A stretch of DNA of 58,157 bases from Proteobacteria bacterium ST_bin11 (GTDB taxonomy: Bacteria; Pseudomonadota; Gammaproteobacteria; Methylococcales; Methylomonadaceae). Made by a program: the position numbers and the translations under genes. The notes under the pieces were generated by a model. The model made no database searches, was not told the DNA's origin, and was given only the letters and a program-made list of their open reading frames with translations. The DNA is taken from positions 1 through 58,157 of the forward strand of contig MSXO01000057.1 in NCBI GenBank assembly GCA_002083615.1. Direction: 5' to 3'. Below are positions 1 through 7,761 of the stretch, piece after piece (position 1 is the first letter of the stretch; every line of letters starts with the position of its first letter).

Positions 1-197
1 ACATGGATTTGTCAGAGCGCCGCGCATTGGCAGTTAAGAAATACCTGACCAAAGGTACTCACAACCCCAACATCTCGTCTCACGGTTTTAGCTGGGACAA
101 ACCGGTTGACACCAACGAAACCGAAGAAGGCCGCGCCAATAACCGTCGCGTGCAGTTGGAAGTCGATGGTAAAGCACAACAGCCTTTGAAAAAATAA
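1..197 (+). CDS. OmpA-family C-terminal domain (3' end of gene, cut by window edge)
   Basis: Only the last ~64 codons are in the window; the gene runs off the left edge, so the methionine at base 3 is internal. The visible part carries the OmpA C-terminal (peptidoglycan-binding) pattern: LSERRALAVKKYL, then a GxSxDxPVxTNxTEEGRANNRRV segment with the conserved NRRV motif, ending in a short basic tail. Proteins with this domain bind peptidoglycan from the outer membrane or periplasm. The N-terminal part (barrel, lipoprotein or other) cannot be seen. A strong terminator follows 33 bases after the stop. Confidence 0.85.
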   Translation, partial: MDLSERRALAVKKYLTKGTHNPNISSHGFSWDKPVDTNETEEGRANNRRVQLEVDGKAQQPLKK

Positions 198-230
198 GAT
201 CATTGGTAATTCCAAACTGATCTAAAACAA

Positions 231-255
231 AAACCCGCCGCCAGGCGGGTTTTTT
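231..255 (+). terminator. Rho-independent terminator after the OmpA-like gene
   Basis: A 9-bp perfect stem (AAACCCGCC / GGCGGGTTT) with a 4-base loop is followed by a run of T. This is the natural end of the OmpA-like transcript. Confidence 0.9.
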
Positions 256-432
256 ATGCAAGCAGCTTGCGCCATAGTTGAGATAGCCCAAAAAGAAGCG
301 TTGATTGCCTGTGTAGCCATCCAATACCGGTGGTTTGCCGTCTGGGTATTTGGCGACAGCTATTTATTCTAAGCCGAATAAGCCATTGCAACACCACCCA
401 TATCACCGACATTTCCACCTAAAGTAAGGTGA
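245..432 (-). pseudogene. Remnant of an M13 (neprilysin/PepO-like) peptidase C-terminal region
   Basis: Reading the minus strand from about 430 gives LTLGGNVGDMGGVAMAYSA, then stops, then AVAKYPDGKPPVLDGYTG followed by NQRFFLGY. This matches the M13 block 'LTLGENIxDLGG..AY..Y ... DGFTGxQRFFLGWAQ'. The zinc-ligand Glu of GENxxD is Gly here, two in-frame stops interrupt the block, and the HExxH part is missing, so this is a dead fragment. An intact M13 gene lies about 4 kb away (4204-6321). The fragment differs from it (PDGKPPVLDGYTG versus a REHPEQ-type segment), so it may derive from a different M13 paralog. Confidence 0.7.
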
Positions 433-436
433 ATGA

Positions 437-1024
437 CTAAAATCCGATCACTTTATCAAGTTTTAGTACCCAACTCGCTTCGCCTTGCTTCAGTTTGTAT
501 TGCAACTGCCTCATACCCCCTGTCGGTTTGTCATCGGGGTCACTGTCTTTATAAATAGGGAAACGTAACGCGACAATACCTTCCACCATCGCAATATCAT
601 CATGTCCCCTATAGCCTTTGGCAAGCTGAGGGTCATCAGTAAATGGCGGTAAATAAATTTCGCTCAGCGATTTTCTTTTATTGGCTGAAAAGGCAATTAA
701 CGACACGCTACCCTTAGCGTCTTTGATATAAACGTATATTTCAGGTGAACGGTCGATATTGATGTCACCTATGTCTGCACCCGTGACTGTTCCGACTATG
801 TCGCGATCAATTGGCGAGTTATCAATTTCTAGACCAGAAGGCAATATGCGGAGTTTGTTACCTTCACTAGTCACTTGAAAACTAATGTTGTGTAATTTGA
901 GAGTTTGGTTGAATAAAGAGCTGGTTTTAATTTTGTTGTCTGGTGTTGATATATTTTCAGCCAAAACGCTATTTGTTCCTAATAACAACACACTCGCTAA
1001 CAGCGATGCTAATACTGTTTCCAT
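437..1024 (-). CDS. Secreted PliI-like (I-type lysozyme inhibitor) protein
   Basis: The ATG at 1024 is preferred over an upstream in-frame start because GGAG lies 8 bases before it and it opens a clean signal peptide (METVLASLLASVLLLGTNS, cleaved after VLA or nearby). The mature ~170 residues have the features I associate with the PliI fold: a GTVTGADIGDIN strand-turn, PEIYVYI, then GYRGHDDIAMVEGIVALRFP and PTGGMRQLQYKL near the C-terminus. PliI proteins are periplasmic inhibitors of invertebrate-type lysozyme. The neighbour at 1127-1771 looks like an inhibitor of a second lysozyme class, which supports a cell-wall-defence role. The family call rests on remembered motifs, not on a search. Confidence 0.65.
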   Translation of the reverse strand: METVLASLLASVLLLGTNSVLAENISTPDNKIKTSSLFNQTLKLHNISFQVTSEGNKLRILPSGLEIDNSPIDRDIVGTVTGADIGDINIDRSPEIYVYIKDAKGSVSLIAFSANKRKSLSEIYLPPFTDDPQLAKGYRGHDDIAMVEGIVALRFPIYKDSDPDDKPTGGMRQLQYKLKQGEASWVLKLDKVIGF

Positions 1025-1126
1025 CACTAATACTCCACTGTTTAATATAAAAATGCCCAAACAGTGTTGGGCATTTGGGCTATATCACCTTTTATAAATT
1101 GGCCGAAGACTAAATTTGCTGGTTAT

Positions 1127-1771
1127 TTACATTGCTCCTTCTGAGCCAGTAAAGCTCGCGCCTTGTACATTGCCTTTTTTATCAGACAGACACGACCACG
1201 GTGCTGTCGCATCAGGTACTTGAATAGTCACACCAATCCCAGCCTCTGCCCCCAAGACCTCAATCACCTTCAGTTTGTTTACACTGACGCCCACTTTCTC
1301 GGCGACAGCCGCAAGGCAGGCTTTTTCGGCAACAGCTGTCCCGCTATTGTCTTTACTGGCACTGGCAGGCTTAGAAGCTGGAATACCGACTTTCAGGGTA
1401 TAGCTTACCGGTTTGTCGCTGTCTTTCGCGCCACCCATCAAATACACACGAATGGTGTAATCCCCATCGCTGGGTAACACGGCTTTAAAGTTATTCCCTT
1501 CGTTTGAACCGATAAAAATGGCTTCACCGCTGCTGCCGGGCGGTAATACATTGAAATACGCCGCACCTTTGCTGGCCTTAAAATCAACGGTCATGGTTTG
1601 ACCGGCACTGGCGCGTAGGGTGTAGTCCACATCGTCGCTGCCTTTGATTTTTCCACTGACAGCGGCCGAACTTTTGCCTTTTGCAAACTGAATGGGTTTA
1701 GCCGCTTCTGCGGTAAAAGCCATGCCTATTAATAATGCACCTGATAATAAACAGGTGAAGAATGTTTTCAT
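1127..1771 (-). CDS. Secreted PliG-like (g-type lysozyme inhibitor) protein with extra C-terminal domain
   Basis: The start has a good Shine-Dalgarno (GGAGTTAATC-ATG) and a signal peptide (MKTFFTCLLSGALLIGMAF, cleavage near AEA). Residues ~27-135 resemble the PliG/pre-peptidase-type beta-sandwich: IQFAKGKSSAAVSGKIKG, VDYTLRASAGQTMTVDF, YFNVLPPGS, DGDYTIRVYLM. PliG inhibits goose-type lysozyme in the periplasm. A further ~65 residues follow (AEKACLAAVAEKVGV..., ending in CLSDKKGNVQ), with paired cysteines and a small secreted alpha/beta look; they are not part of the inhibitor domain. The duplicated-and-lost start of a second copy lies at 6579-6611. The exact inhibitor class is inferred. Confidence 0.6.
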   Translation of the reverse strand: MKTFFTCLLSGALLIGMAFTAEAAKPIQFAKGKSSAAVSGKIKGSDDVDYTLRASAGQTMTVDFKASKGAAYFNVLPPGSSGEAIFIGSNEGNNFKAVLPSDGDYTIRVYLMGGAKDSDKPVSYTLKVGIPASKPASASKDNSGTAVAEKACLAAVAEKVGVSVNKLKVIEVLGAEAGIGVTIQVPDATAPWSCLSDKKGNVQGASFTGSEGAM

Positions 1772-1812
1772 GATTAACTCCGAAGTTGTGTTAAAAAGTT
1801 GAGTTGAAGCGA

Positions 1813-2252
1813 TTATCGGCAGTTGTATGCCGCTACATAGACAATGGATTGATAACGTCCATCATCTGTTCGGATTGCAACACAACCGCCGGTGGCTTGT
1901 TCTTGCCAATAAGTGACCAAGCCTTGCGATTTAACCACTACATAGCCGCTATTCATTAAGTAGCCTTCTGCTTGACCACCTTTGGCACCGACTGTATTCG
2001 CTAATGCGGGTGGTGTTTGTCCTATCACCACTGAATTTTGGTTGCTGCCGCCCTTACAGGAATTCCATCCCTCTTCATAACCTTGACCCGCATTGCCGCT
2101 GCGGTCATAAGAGCCGCTTTGGCATCAGCACAGCCGCGATCGTATTCTGATGGGCCTGAGTGATTGTTATACCCGGCGTTATGGCCTGAGTGCTCGTTAC
2201 AAAATTGTAAGTCTCTTTCCTCAATAGACGATACCCTACCCTTGAGTTGCAA
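1813..2252 (-). pseudogene. Frameshifted, 5'-truncated paralog of the 6652-7263 lipoprotein
   Basis: Two overlapping frames together match the intact paralog at 6652-7263: VSSIEERDLQFCNEHSGHN in one frame, and PPALANTVGAKGGQAEGYL through WQEQATGGCVAIRTDDGRY in the other. At about 2110-2120 one missing base in a GCCAAAGCGGC context breaks the frame. Restoring it gives GSYDRSGNAGQGYEEGWNS, which joins cleanly to SVVIGQTPPALANTV. Upstream of the homologous part there is a stop and no lipoprotein signal, so the 5' third is missing too. The gene lies just upstream of the PliG-like gene. A sequencing error could explain the frameshift but not the missing 5' end. Confidence 0.75.
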
Positions 2253-2456
2253 CGAAATCGGGTAGGTCTTGTCAGGTTATTGGATTCAGTGTCATTTCTT
2301 TACCCATAGCGGTTTCAAACAATAAACTTGGAGCCAATACTTACTTAATCTGGTCTTGCTGGCATCTAATTTTAGCCCTTCAAACGTTAGAACGTTGTTC
2401 TTGTAAACAAGGCTGACTAGCGGCCCTTGTTCTTCACACGGGCGGTGTGCGCCGCA

Positions 2457-3230
2457 TCAAGAAGGCAACCGTTCATTTCGATCATTGAGTAATAGCGCGA
2501 CCAAACAGATAATCGCCAGCGGATAGACAGCGAATTGCAGTTCGGAGGTCTGTCTTCCCGCAGCCACATTCATGAACAACGAACTGTCCCAAAGCCCATG
2601 AAGCATCATCGGTAAAATCAAAGTCCCGGACATTCGACGCATGACATAAAAGCCGCTGCCCATGATAAAAGTCAGCAACACCTGGATGGGCATTGACGAC
2701 AGTGGCAATCCAAAGATCACGTTGGGAACATGCAGCGCCGAAAATAGTAAGGAACTGATTAGCCAAACTTTACCCTCGCTAAAACGGCTCCTCAATCCGA
2801 CGATCAGACTTCCCCGGGTGATCATCTCTTCGCCGAACCCGACACCTACGGCTCCCAAAGACGACCAAAGCAGTAGTTCGGCGGAAATTTTATCGGCCGG
2901 AACATTCAGAAAGTTGTTCAGAATGATGCCGGTTGCCACTACCGGCAGAATCCAGATCCATCGCGGTCCAGATGTTGATTTGTCAAATAGTACCAAGCGC
3001 CACCAACCCAGGAAGCTGAGCGCAACCACCAAAAAGGCGCAGCCGAACAAGGTAGGAAGTGCGTACCAAAGCTTGGTCGTTTCCGCATTCTCGCCAATGC
3101 GGTTGTAATCGATACCATTGATGGTCCAAGTCGCAAAGAATATCGCGAGATAACCCAGATACAGCAAAATCCCGAGCCTTACAGAGGGTTGGCGTTTTAC
3201 CGGGCTTTGTTCGGTGTTGATTGTGTTCAT
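2457..3230 (-). CDS. CPBP-family intramembrane glutamic protease
   Basis: About 257 residues with six to eight hydrophobic segments. The ATG at 3230 is preferred to the in-frame TTG at 3242, because TTGGAATC sits where a ribosome site is expected for the ATG. The three CPBP/Abi (Rce1-like) motifs are all present: EEMITRG (EExxxR) in GVGFGEEMITRG, FSALHVPN (FxxxH), and HGLWD in the last third. These residues form the active site of this membrane protease family. Bacterial members are often linked to bacteriocin self-immunity or peptide processing. The substrate here is unknown; neighbours are secreted proteins. Confidence 0.88.
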   Translation of the reverse strand: MNTINTEQSPVKRQPSVRLGILLYLGYLAIFFATWTINGIDYNRIGENAETTKLWYALPTLFGCAFLVVALSFLGWWRLVLFDKSTSGPRWIWILPVVATGIILNNFLNVPADKISAELLLWSSLGAVGVGFGEEMITRGSLIVGLRSRFSEGKVWLISSLLFSALHVPNVIFGLPLSSMPIQVLLTFIMGSGFYVMRRMSGTLILPMMLHGLWDSSLFMNVAAGRQTSELQFAVYPLAIICLVALLLNDRNERLPS

Positions 3231-3450
3231 GGTTGATTCCAAAGTTTTAGCGCGAAAGACATCGGACTCTTTGACTCAGAAAGCCTCTCTTTAAGCATAA
3301 AAAGCAGCCGGCCACACTTTTCGGTTCGCATTTGTCAGCGTCAAGACGAGATAAATGGCCACTAGCCTGTACACCGGAAATGCGCGAATACAGGTAAATT
3401 GGGCAACCGCATGCTACGTTATCCCTGCTATTGCTTGTCTGTGATTTCTA

Positions 3451-3912
3451 TTACTCGGTGACAATGGGGCCTTTAGTGCCGGCATCGGAATCGGTCCAGG
3501 AGTCCTCATCCTTCAAGCGTCGGTCACCCTGGATGGTGTAAGTAATAAGGCCTTCGTGGAATACCAGTGCGCCATCACTACGCTTGGCCTTTACTTTCTT
3601 TCCATTTACCCAGACCTGCTCTTTGCCATCGATGCGAATGGTCGCCACTGTTGCCCCTTCGGTGTTCTTGGCAACCCATTGACCGGCGTAGGGTGCTTGA
3701 CTGGCAGAATTACCATTATTAGCCGGCGCTTCGGTCACGAAGCCGGCTTTGGCGTTTTCCGCCTTGCTCTTGCGAATATCGCACCCTTGCGCTTCAGAGA
3801 CCTGGGTGCAGCCGGAGCGCTCGAGCTGCTGCCGATATTTTGCGTTGATCGCATAAGCAGGCGTCTGTACCAGGAGTGTGGCCCCTAGTGTTATGATCAG
3901 CTTTTTGGTCAT
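3451..3912 (-). CDS. Secreted protein of unknown function
   Basis: 153 residues with a clear signal peptide (MTKKLIITLGATLLVQTPAYA). Two cysteines follow (SGCTQVSEAQGCDIRKSKA), then an Asn/Ser-rich linker, then a compact beta-rich region: YAGQWVAKNTEGATVATIR, VWVNGKKVKAKRSDGALVF and ITYTIQGDRRLKDED. The region from GQWV resembles a small secreted beta-barrel such as lipocalin-like stress proteins, but no family is recognised. It stands alone, with more than 200 bases of non-coding DNA on each side. Confidence 0.6.
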   Translation of the reverse strand: MTKKLIITLGATLLVQTPAYAINAKYRQQLERSGCTQVSEAQGCDIRKSKAENAKAGFVTEAPANNGNSASQAPYAGQWVAKNTEGATVATIRIDGKEQVWVNGKKVKAKRSDGALVFHEGLITYTIQGDRRLKDEDSWTDSDAGTKGPIVTE

Positions 3913-4203
3913 GTTTTTAATCCATTTTCTAGGTTAATTGTTTTTCGATTTATAGTTTTTATGCTTTGCAACCCTGCTAAGCGACAAACTGACCTAACTT
4001 ACCTGAACCTCAGACCTGCAAACGGGGCAGACCATAATCTACAACGTCAAAAAACTTCGCAGCAGGTTTGACTCCTACCAGCAACTCTCTGTTTACTCGT
4101 CCAACAAGGGTTTAGCCGTTAGCCATTTGATAGCACGAAATGTGATGCTGCTCAATAAATTTTGACAAGCATGGACTTCTCCAAACTATACCCACCATCA
4201 ATA

Positions 4204-6321
4204 TCACCAAATGGCGATCCGATTGTTCTCCGGCAGCCACATCGGATCACCATAACGGATACCGAATGCTTCGTAAAAAGATGGCTCGTGTTGCGCCGGT
4301 GCGATCATACGATACACGCCCGGTGGATGTGGGTCGGTTGGCACCTTCTGCTTCAGCCAGCCCTCATTACTTTTGTCGGCCCAGACCTGTGCCCAACTCA
4401 GAAAGCAACGTTGATCTTGCGACAGATCGTCAATGGTCCGATCCTGCTCCGGATGTTCGCGCAGGTATTTCTTCAGGGCCGCATGGCCTAACGACACCCC
4501 GCCGACATCGGCCAGATTTTCCCCGACCGCGAGTTGGCCGTTGATATGCAGTCCCGGCAACACCTCGACCGCATCGGCCTGCCCGACGAGTTTCTTCGCT
4601 TCGATGACAAAGCGTTGGGCGTCGGTTTCGGTCCACCAGTTGCGTAAGTTCCCCTTCTCGTCATACTGCCGACCCTGAGAATCAAAGCCGTGCGTAATTT
4701 CGTGGCCAATCACCGCGCCTACGGCGCAATAGTTGCTGGCCGGATCGGCTTTCGGGTCAAAAAACGGCGCCTGCAGGAAGGCAGCGGGAATCTCGATACC
4801 GTTGCGGCCGGATTGATAGGCAGCATTAATATCGGTAGGTAGGGTGTTTCCAGCTATCGCGAAACCATCTTCGACCACGGGTTTACCTAACTTGGCAAGA
4901 TTACGGCGGCCAACGAATTCGTTGATGCGTTGCGCGTTACCCAAATAATCGTCGCGGCGAATGTCCACGCCCGAGTAGTCGATCCAGGTCGCCGGGTAAC
5001 CAACGTCGATCCGGGCGGCGTCGAGCTTTTTCAGCGCCTCGGCACGCGTACTTGGTTCCAGCCAGCTGTTCTTTTCAACGCGCTCGCGGAATTCGGCGCG
5101 CACCCGCTGGATAAGTTCTTCCACTGAGCGTTTGGTATCGGCCGAAAAATGCTTGGCGACATATACTTGACCCAAGGGATGGCCTAATTTCTTGGGTACA
5201 ACAGCGGCCACCAGCCGGTTACGCGTCGGCATGTCGATCTTGCCATACATCGCTTGCGAAAACACTTGCTGCGGCCCCAGAAAGGCTGGCGTCAGATACC
5301 CGGCGCATCGGCGCAGCAACTCCCAGCTGAGATAAGCCTTGGTTTCGTCCAGAGGTAGTTCGGCCAGCATGGCGTTGCGCTCACGCAATGCGTTTGCTTG
5401 CACGACAATCAGCTCGCCACCAGTCGGCATGCCCTGGCTGCGAAACAGTGTGTCGACATCAAAATTGGAAAGTTGCGCCCTAAAGTCGGCATAGCGCATA
5501 TTTACGAAGCGCTTGGCCGGGTCCTGCATTTGCACGGGTGTTAGCTTTTCGGCCGCAATGCGGGTATCCATGGCCAACACCTTGATGGCGACGGCAGCAG
5601 CCACTTCCGGTGTGTTGCCGGCGATAACCAGCGAGTCGGTGATCAATTTGAGGTAGGCGGCGCGGATGGGCTCGGCTTCCGGTTTAAGGTAATTTTCAAG
5701 CCCCATGAAAAGTTCACCGTCACCGATATAAATCTTAGTGCGGGTTCGGTCGCTGGGATCAGTGCCGACCTCAAGACCCAGCAGCAGTATGTCGGCCGTC
5801 AGTAGATTCAATCGAGCCACTTCCTCAGCCAACGACTTTTTATCATGGATTTTGGCGATGCGATCCAGTTCCGGCTGCAGGGGCTTTACGCCCAGCTCGC
5901 TGAGATGCTTCTCGTCCATCCCGGCTGCGTAAAAATCACCCACTTGTTGCAAAGGTGTGCCTTTGGACGCATTGAGACTGTCGCGCGCCGCGTCTCCGAG
6001 CAAGGCCAATTGCTGCGCCTCGACCACGTTGACCAGCACATCGATATTGGAAATGCGCACACTGTCGGCGGGAATTTTTGCGGCATCTAGCCAACGACCT
6101 GCCGCATAACGGCGAAAATCTTGGCGAGGATCGGCACTCGTATCCATCTTCTCGACGGAAAAACCGAACGGAAAACCGAAGTTGTTGAGTGCGGACGCCG
6201 ATGTCTCAGTCTTAGTCGCCTCAGGAACAGTTGCACAGCCGTAAAGGCTCAAGGTACCAGTCAGGCCGATAGCAAAGCCAACACTGCCTAGCCACTGGTA
6301 TTTTCGGGATAGCTTGTACAT
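4204..6321 (-). CDS. M13-family zinc metallopeptidase, lipoprotein (PepO/neprilysin-like)
   Basis: The ATG at 6321 is chosen over a start 120 bases upstream because GGAGAACGTC precedes it and it opens a lipoprotein signal ending in SLYGC. The resulting 705-residue protein is a normal M13 length. The N-terminal domain has QDFRRYAAGRWLD (usual DFYxYANGxW). The catalytic motif HEITHGFD is at ~540-547, followed by SQGRQYDEKGNLRNWW. GENLADVGG at ~600-608 provides the third zinc ligand (E601) and D605, and the protein ends in a short hydrophobic tail with W. M13 enzymes cleave peptides of up to ~40 residues; this one should be anchored to the periplasmic face of a membrane. A dead M13 fragment sits at 245-432. 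Confidence 0.93.
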   Translation of the reverse strand: MYKLSRKYQWLGSVGFAIGLTGTLSLYGCATVPEATKTETSASALNNFGFPFGFSVEKMDTSADPRQDFRRYAAGRWLDAAKIPADSVRISNIDVLVNVVEAQQLALLGDAARDSLNASKGTPLQQVGDFYAAGMDEKHLSELGVKPLQPELDRIAKIHDKKSLAEEVARLNLLTADILLLGLEVGTDPSDRTRTKIYIGDGELFMGLENYLKPEAEPIRAAYLKLITDSLVIAGNTPEVAAAVAIKVLAMDTRIAAEKLTPVQMQDPAKRFVNMRYADFRAQLSNFDVDTLFRSQGMPTGGELIVVQANALRERNAMLAELPLDETKAYLSWELLRRCAGYLTPAFLGPQQVFSQAMYGKIDMPTRNRLVAAVVPKKLGHPLGQVYVAKHFSADTKRSVEELIQRVRAEFRERVEKNSWLEPSTRAEALKKLDAARIDVGYPATWIDYSGVDIRRDDYLGNAQRINEFVGRRNLAKLGKPVVEDGFAIAGNTLPTDINAAYQSGRNGIEIPAAFLQAPFFDPKADPASNYCAVGAVIGHEITHGFDSQGRQYDEKGNLRNWWTETDAQRFVIEAKKLVGQADAVEVLPGLHINGQLAVGENLADVGGVSLGHAALKKYLREHPEQDRTIDDLSQDQRCFLSWAQVWADKSNEGWLKQKVPTDPHPPGVYRMIAPAQHEPSFYEAFGIRYGDPMWLPENNRIAIW

Positions 6322-6578
6322 GACGTTCTCCGTGAGGTTGATTTTGACTGAGTTACTCAGTTGGCAGCTTGTGTTGAGAAAAGCCACTTTTGCCATCCGG
6401 GCCATGTTTGATAATAAAGCGCCCGCTAATACGCAAACCAATAGTTTTTATCGTAGCTACTCGCCCGCTTTGCATAAGGGGTCTAGATGCTTGAGTTCAA
6501 AGGACGCACCAATACGTTGCTGTCGCTCTCTGCAACATCCCTGTTGCAGAAGCCTTTTCAATCAACCACCTACACCCA

Positions 6579-6611
6579 CTAAAATAGGAGGGGTGAAAAG
6601 ATACTTTTCAT
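6579..6611 (-). pseudogene. Vestige of a second PliG-like gene start (duplication scar)
   Basis: The bases around 6590-6650 match those around 1755-1812, which span the start codon and leader of the PliG-like gene next to the lipoprotein paralog. Here the ATG opens only MKSIFSPLLF and then a stop, and nothing of the inhibitor domain follows. The block (lipoprotein gene plus start of inhibitor gene) was therefore duplicated, and this inhibitor copy was lost. Confidence 0.5.
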
Positions 6612-6651
6612 GAATAACTCGGATGTTGTGATTAAAATTTAGGTAATGGGT

Positions 6652-7263
6652 TTATCTACAGTTGCTTGGAACAACATACTCGATGGATTGATAGCGTCCA
6701 TCGGCTGTTTTAATAGCAACACAACCGCCTGTAGATTGTTCTTGCCAATACGCCCATGAACCTTGGGTACTTCGGTTAACATAGCCGTTGTTCATTAAAT
6801 AGCCTTCTGCTTGACCGCCTTTTGCACCCACCATGTCGGCTAATGCAGGTGGAACTTGTCCTAATACAGGTGCAGGTGCGCTGTTATAGCCCGAGTTATT
6901 GTTATACCCGGAGTTATAGCCTGAGTTTTCGTTACAAAAATGTAAATCTCTTTCCACCACGGACGAAACCTTACCCGAATAGGCTAATACTTCAACGCAC
7001 TGATTGGTTCTTGAATTAAGCCACTTAGTATTGCCAGACTCATTTACTCTGACTTGATGAAAATCTTTCGCACCGAGCCGTCGAAAAGCCTCATCCTCGT
7101 AGATGTCATGCAGATGAGAGATGTCAATTTTATTGGGGTGATAGCTATTATTGGAGTTGTAAGACCCATTGTTATTATTGGGAGGCGCAACAATGCAGCC
7201 GGTGGTTGCAATCGCAGTGCTGAGAATGCCAGCTAATGAAAGGCATCTATTTGAAACGCTCAT
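6652..7263 (-). CDS. Asn/Gly-rich lipoprotein with C-terminal 'YLMxxGY...WQEQxTGGC' domain
   Basis: 203 residues, with a good ribosome site (GAGGATAAAAC-ATG) and a lipoprotein signal ending in ATTGC. A low-complexity Asn/Ser/Tyr stretch follows (NNNNGSYNSNNSYHPN). The middle has a paired-cysteine region (RTNQCVEVLAYSGKVSSVV, DLHFCNEN) and a second NSGYN repeat tract. The C-terminal ~55 residues (GAKGGQAEGYLMNNGY, AYWQEQSTGGCVAIKTADG, ending SNCR) form a small disulfide-containing domain that I have seen repeated in secreted proteins of gammaproteobacteria. Its function is unknown. The broken paralog is at 1813-2252. Confidence 0.7.
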   Translation of the reverse strand: MSVSNRCLSLAGILSTAIATTGCIVAPPNNNNGSYNSNNSYHPNKIDISHLHDIYEDEAFRRLGAKDFHQVRVNESGNTKWLNSRTNQCVEVLAYSGKVSSVVERDLHFCNENSGYNSGYNNNSGYNSAPAPVLGQVPPALADMVGAKGGQAEGYLMNNGYVNRSTQGSWAYWQEQSTGGCVAIKTADGRYQSIEYVVPSNCR

Positions 7264-7277
7264 GTTTTATCCTCGCT

Positions 7278-7716
7278 TTACGTTGTTGTGGAATGTGCTT
7301 TGTTGCAAGCCTGTTGTAGGCTTTTTGCCAGGTTTCCCCGCTGGTCAAATAACACCACATCACGGGTTAGACGGTAGGCGTCAAATGCATACCGACTTAA
7401 AATATCGCAATCAACCACAGCGCTGTTTCCTGGTCCACCGGCCAAGTACAATACCGGATCGGGCAACGGCGACAGGCCGCTGCTCATGGTTTTCAGCAAC
7501 GGTGAGCACGCCGCAGGCCACGGTTTTACCTTCCGTTTCTAATGGCAGTGCGACCGGGCAGGTAATGATTTGAGTTTGGTAAAGCGGGGTAGACGCAGAA
7601 TCCGGAGCCATCGAAGTTTCCCGCTGAGCCTTAGCTTGAGTCTGTCCAACCCAAATTGAAGGCGCAGCTTTCGAAGCCAATACCAAAAATGCGTGGATCT
7701 GCTTTAGTTTTAGCAT
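7278..7716 (-). pseudogene. Truncated, frameshifted alpha/beta hydrolase (TAP-like) remnant
   Basis: The first frame (7716 to ~7490) reads TQIITCPVALPLETEG then CGVLTVAENHEQ, the N-terminal strand of tripeptidyl-aminopeptidase-like hydrolases. The second frame (7499-7278) continues with DPVLYLAGGPGNSAV and RDVVLFDQRG, which contain the oxyanion-hole HGGPG-type loop and the DQRG motif. The joint lacks ~15 codons and is out of frame, and homology ends after DQRG, so the nucleophile elbow and the rest are gone. The complete relative sits just upstream at 7762-9315, so this looks like a decayed tandem copy. Confidence 0.8.
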
Positions 7717-7761
7717 CCCAGATTGCTAGCCCAATCGCTCAAAGATTATTGAAAAGCTGTT

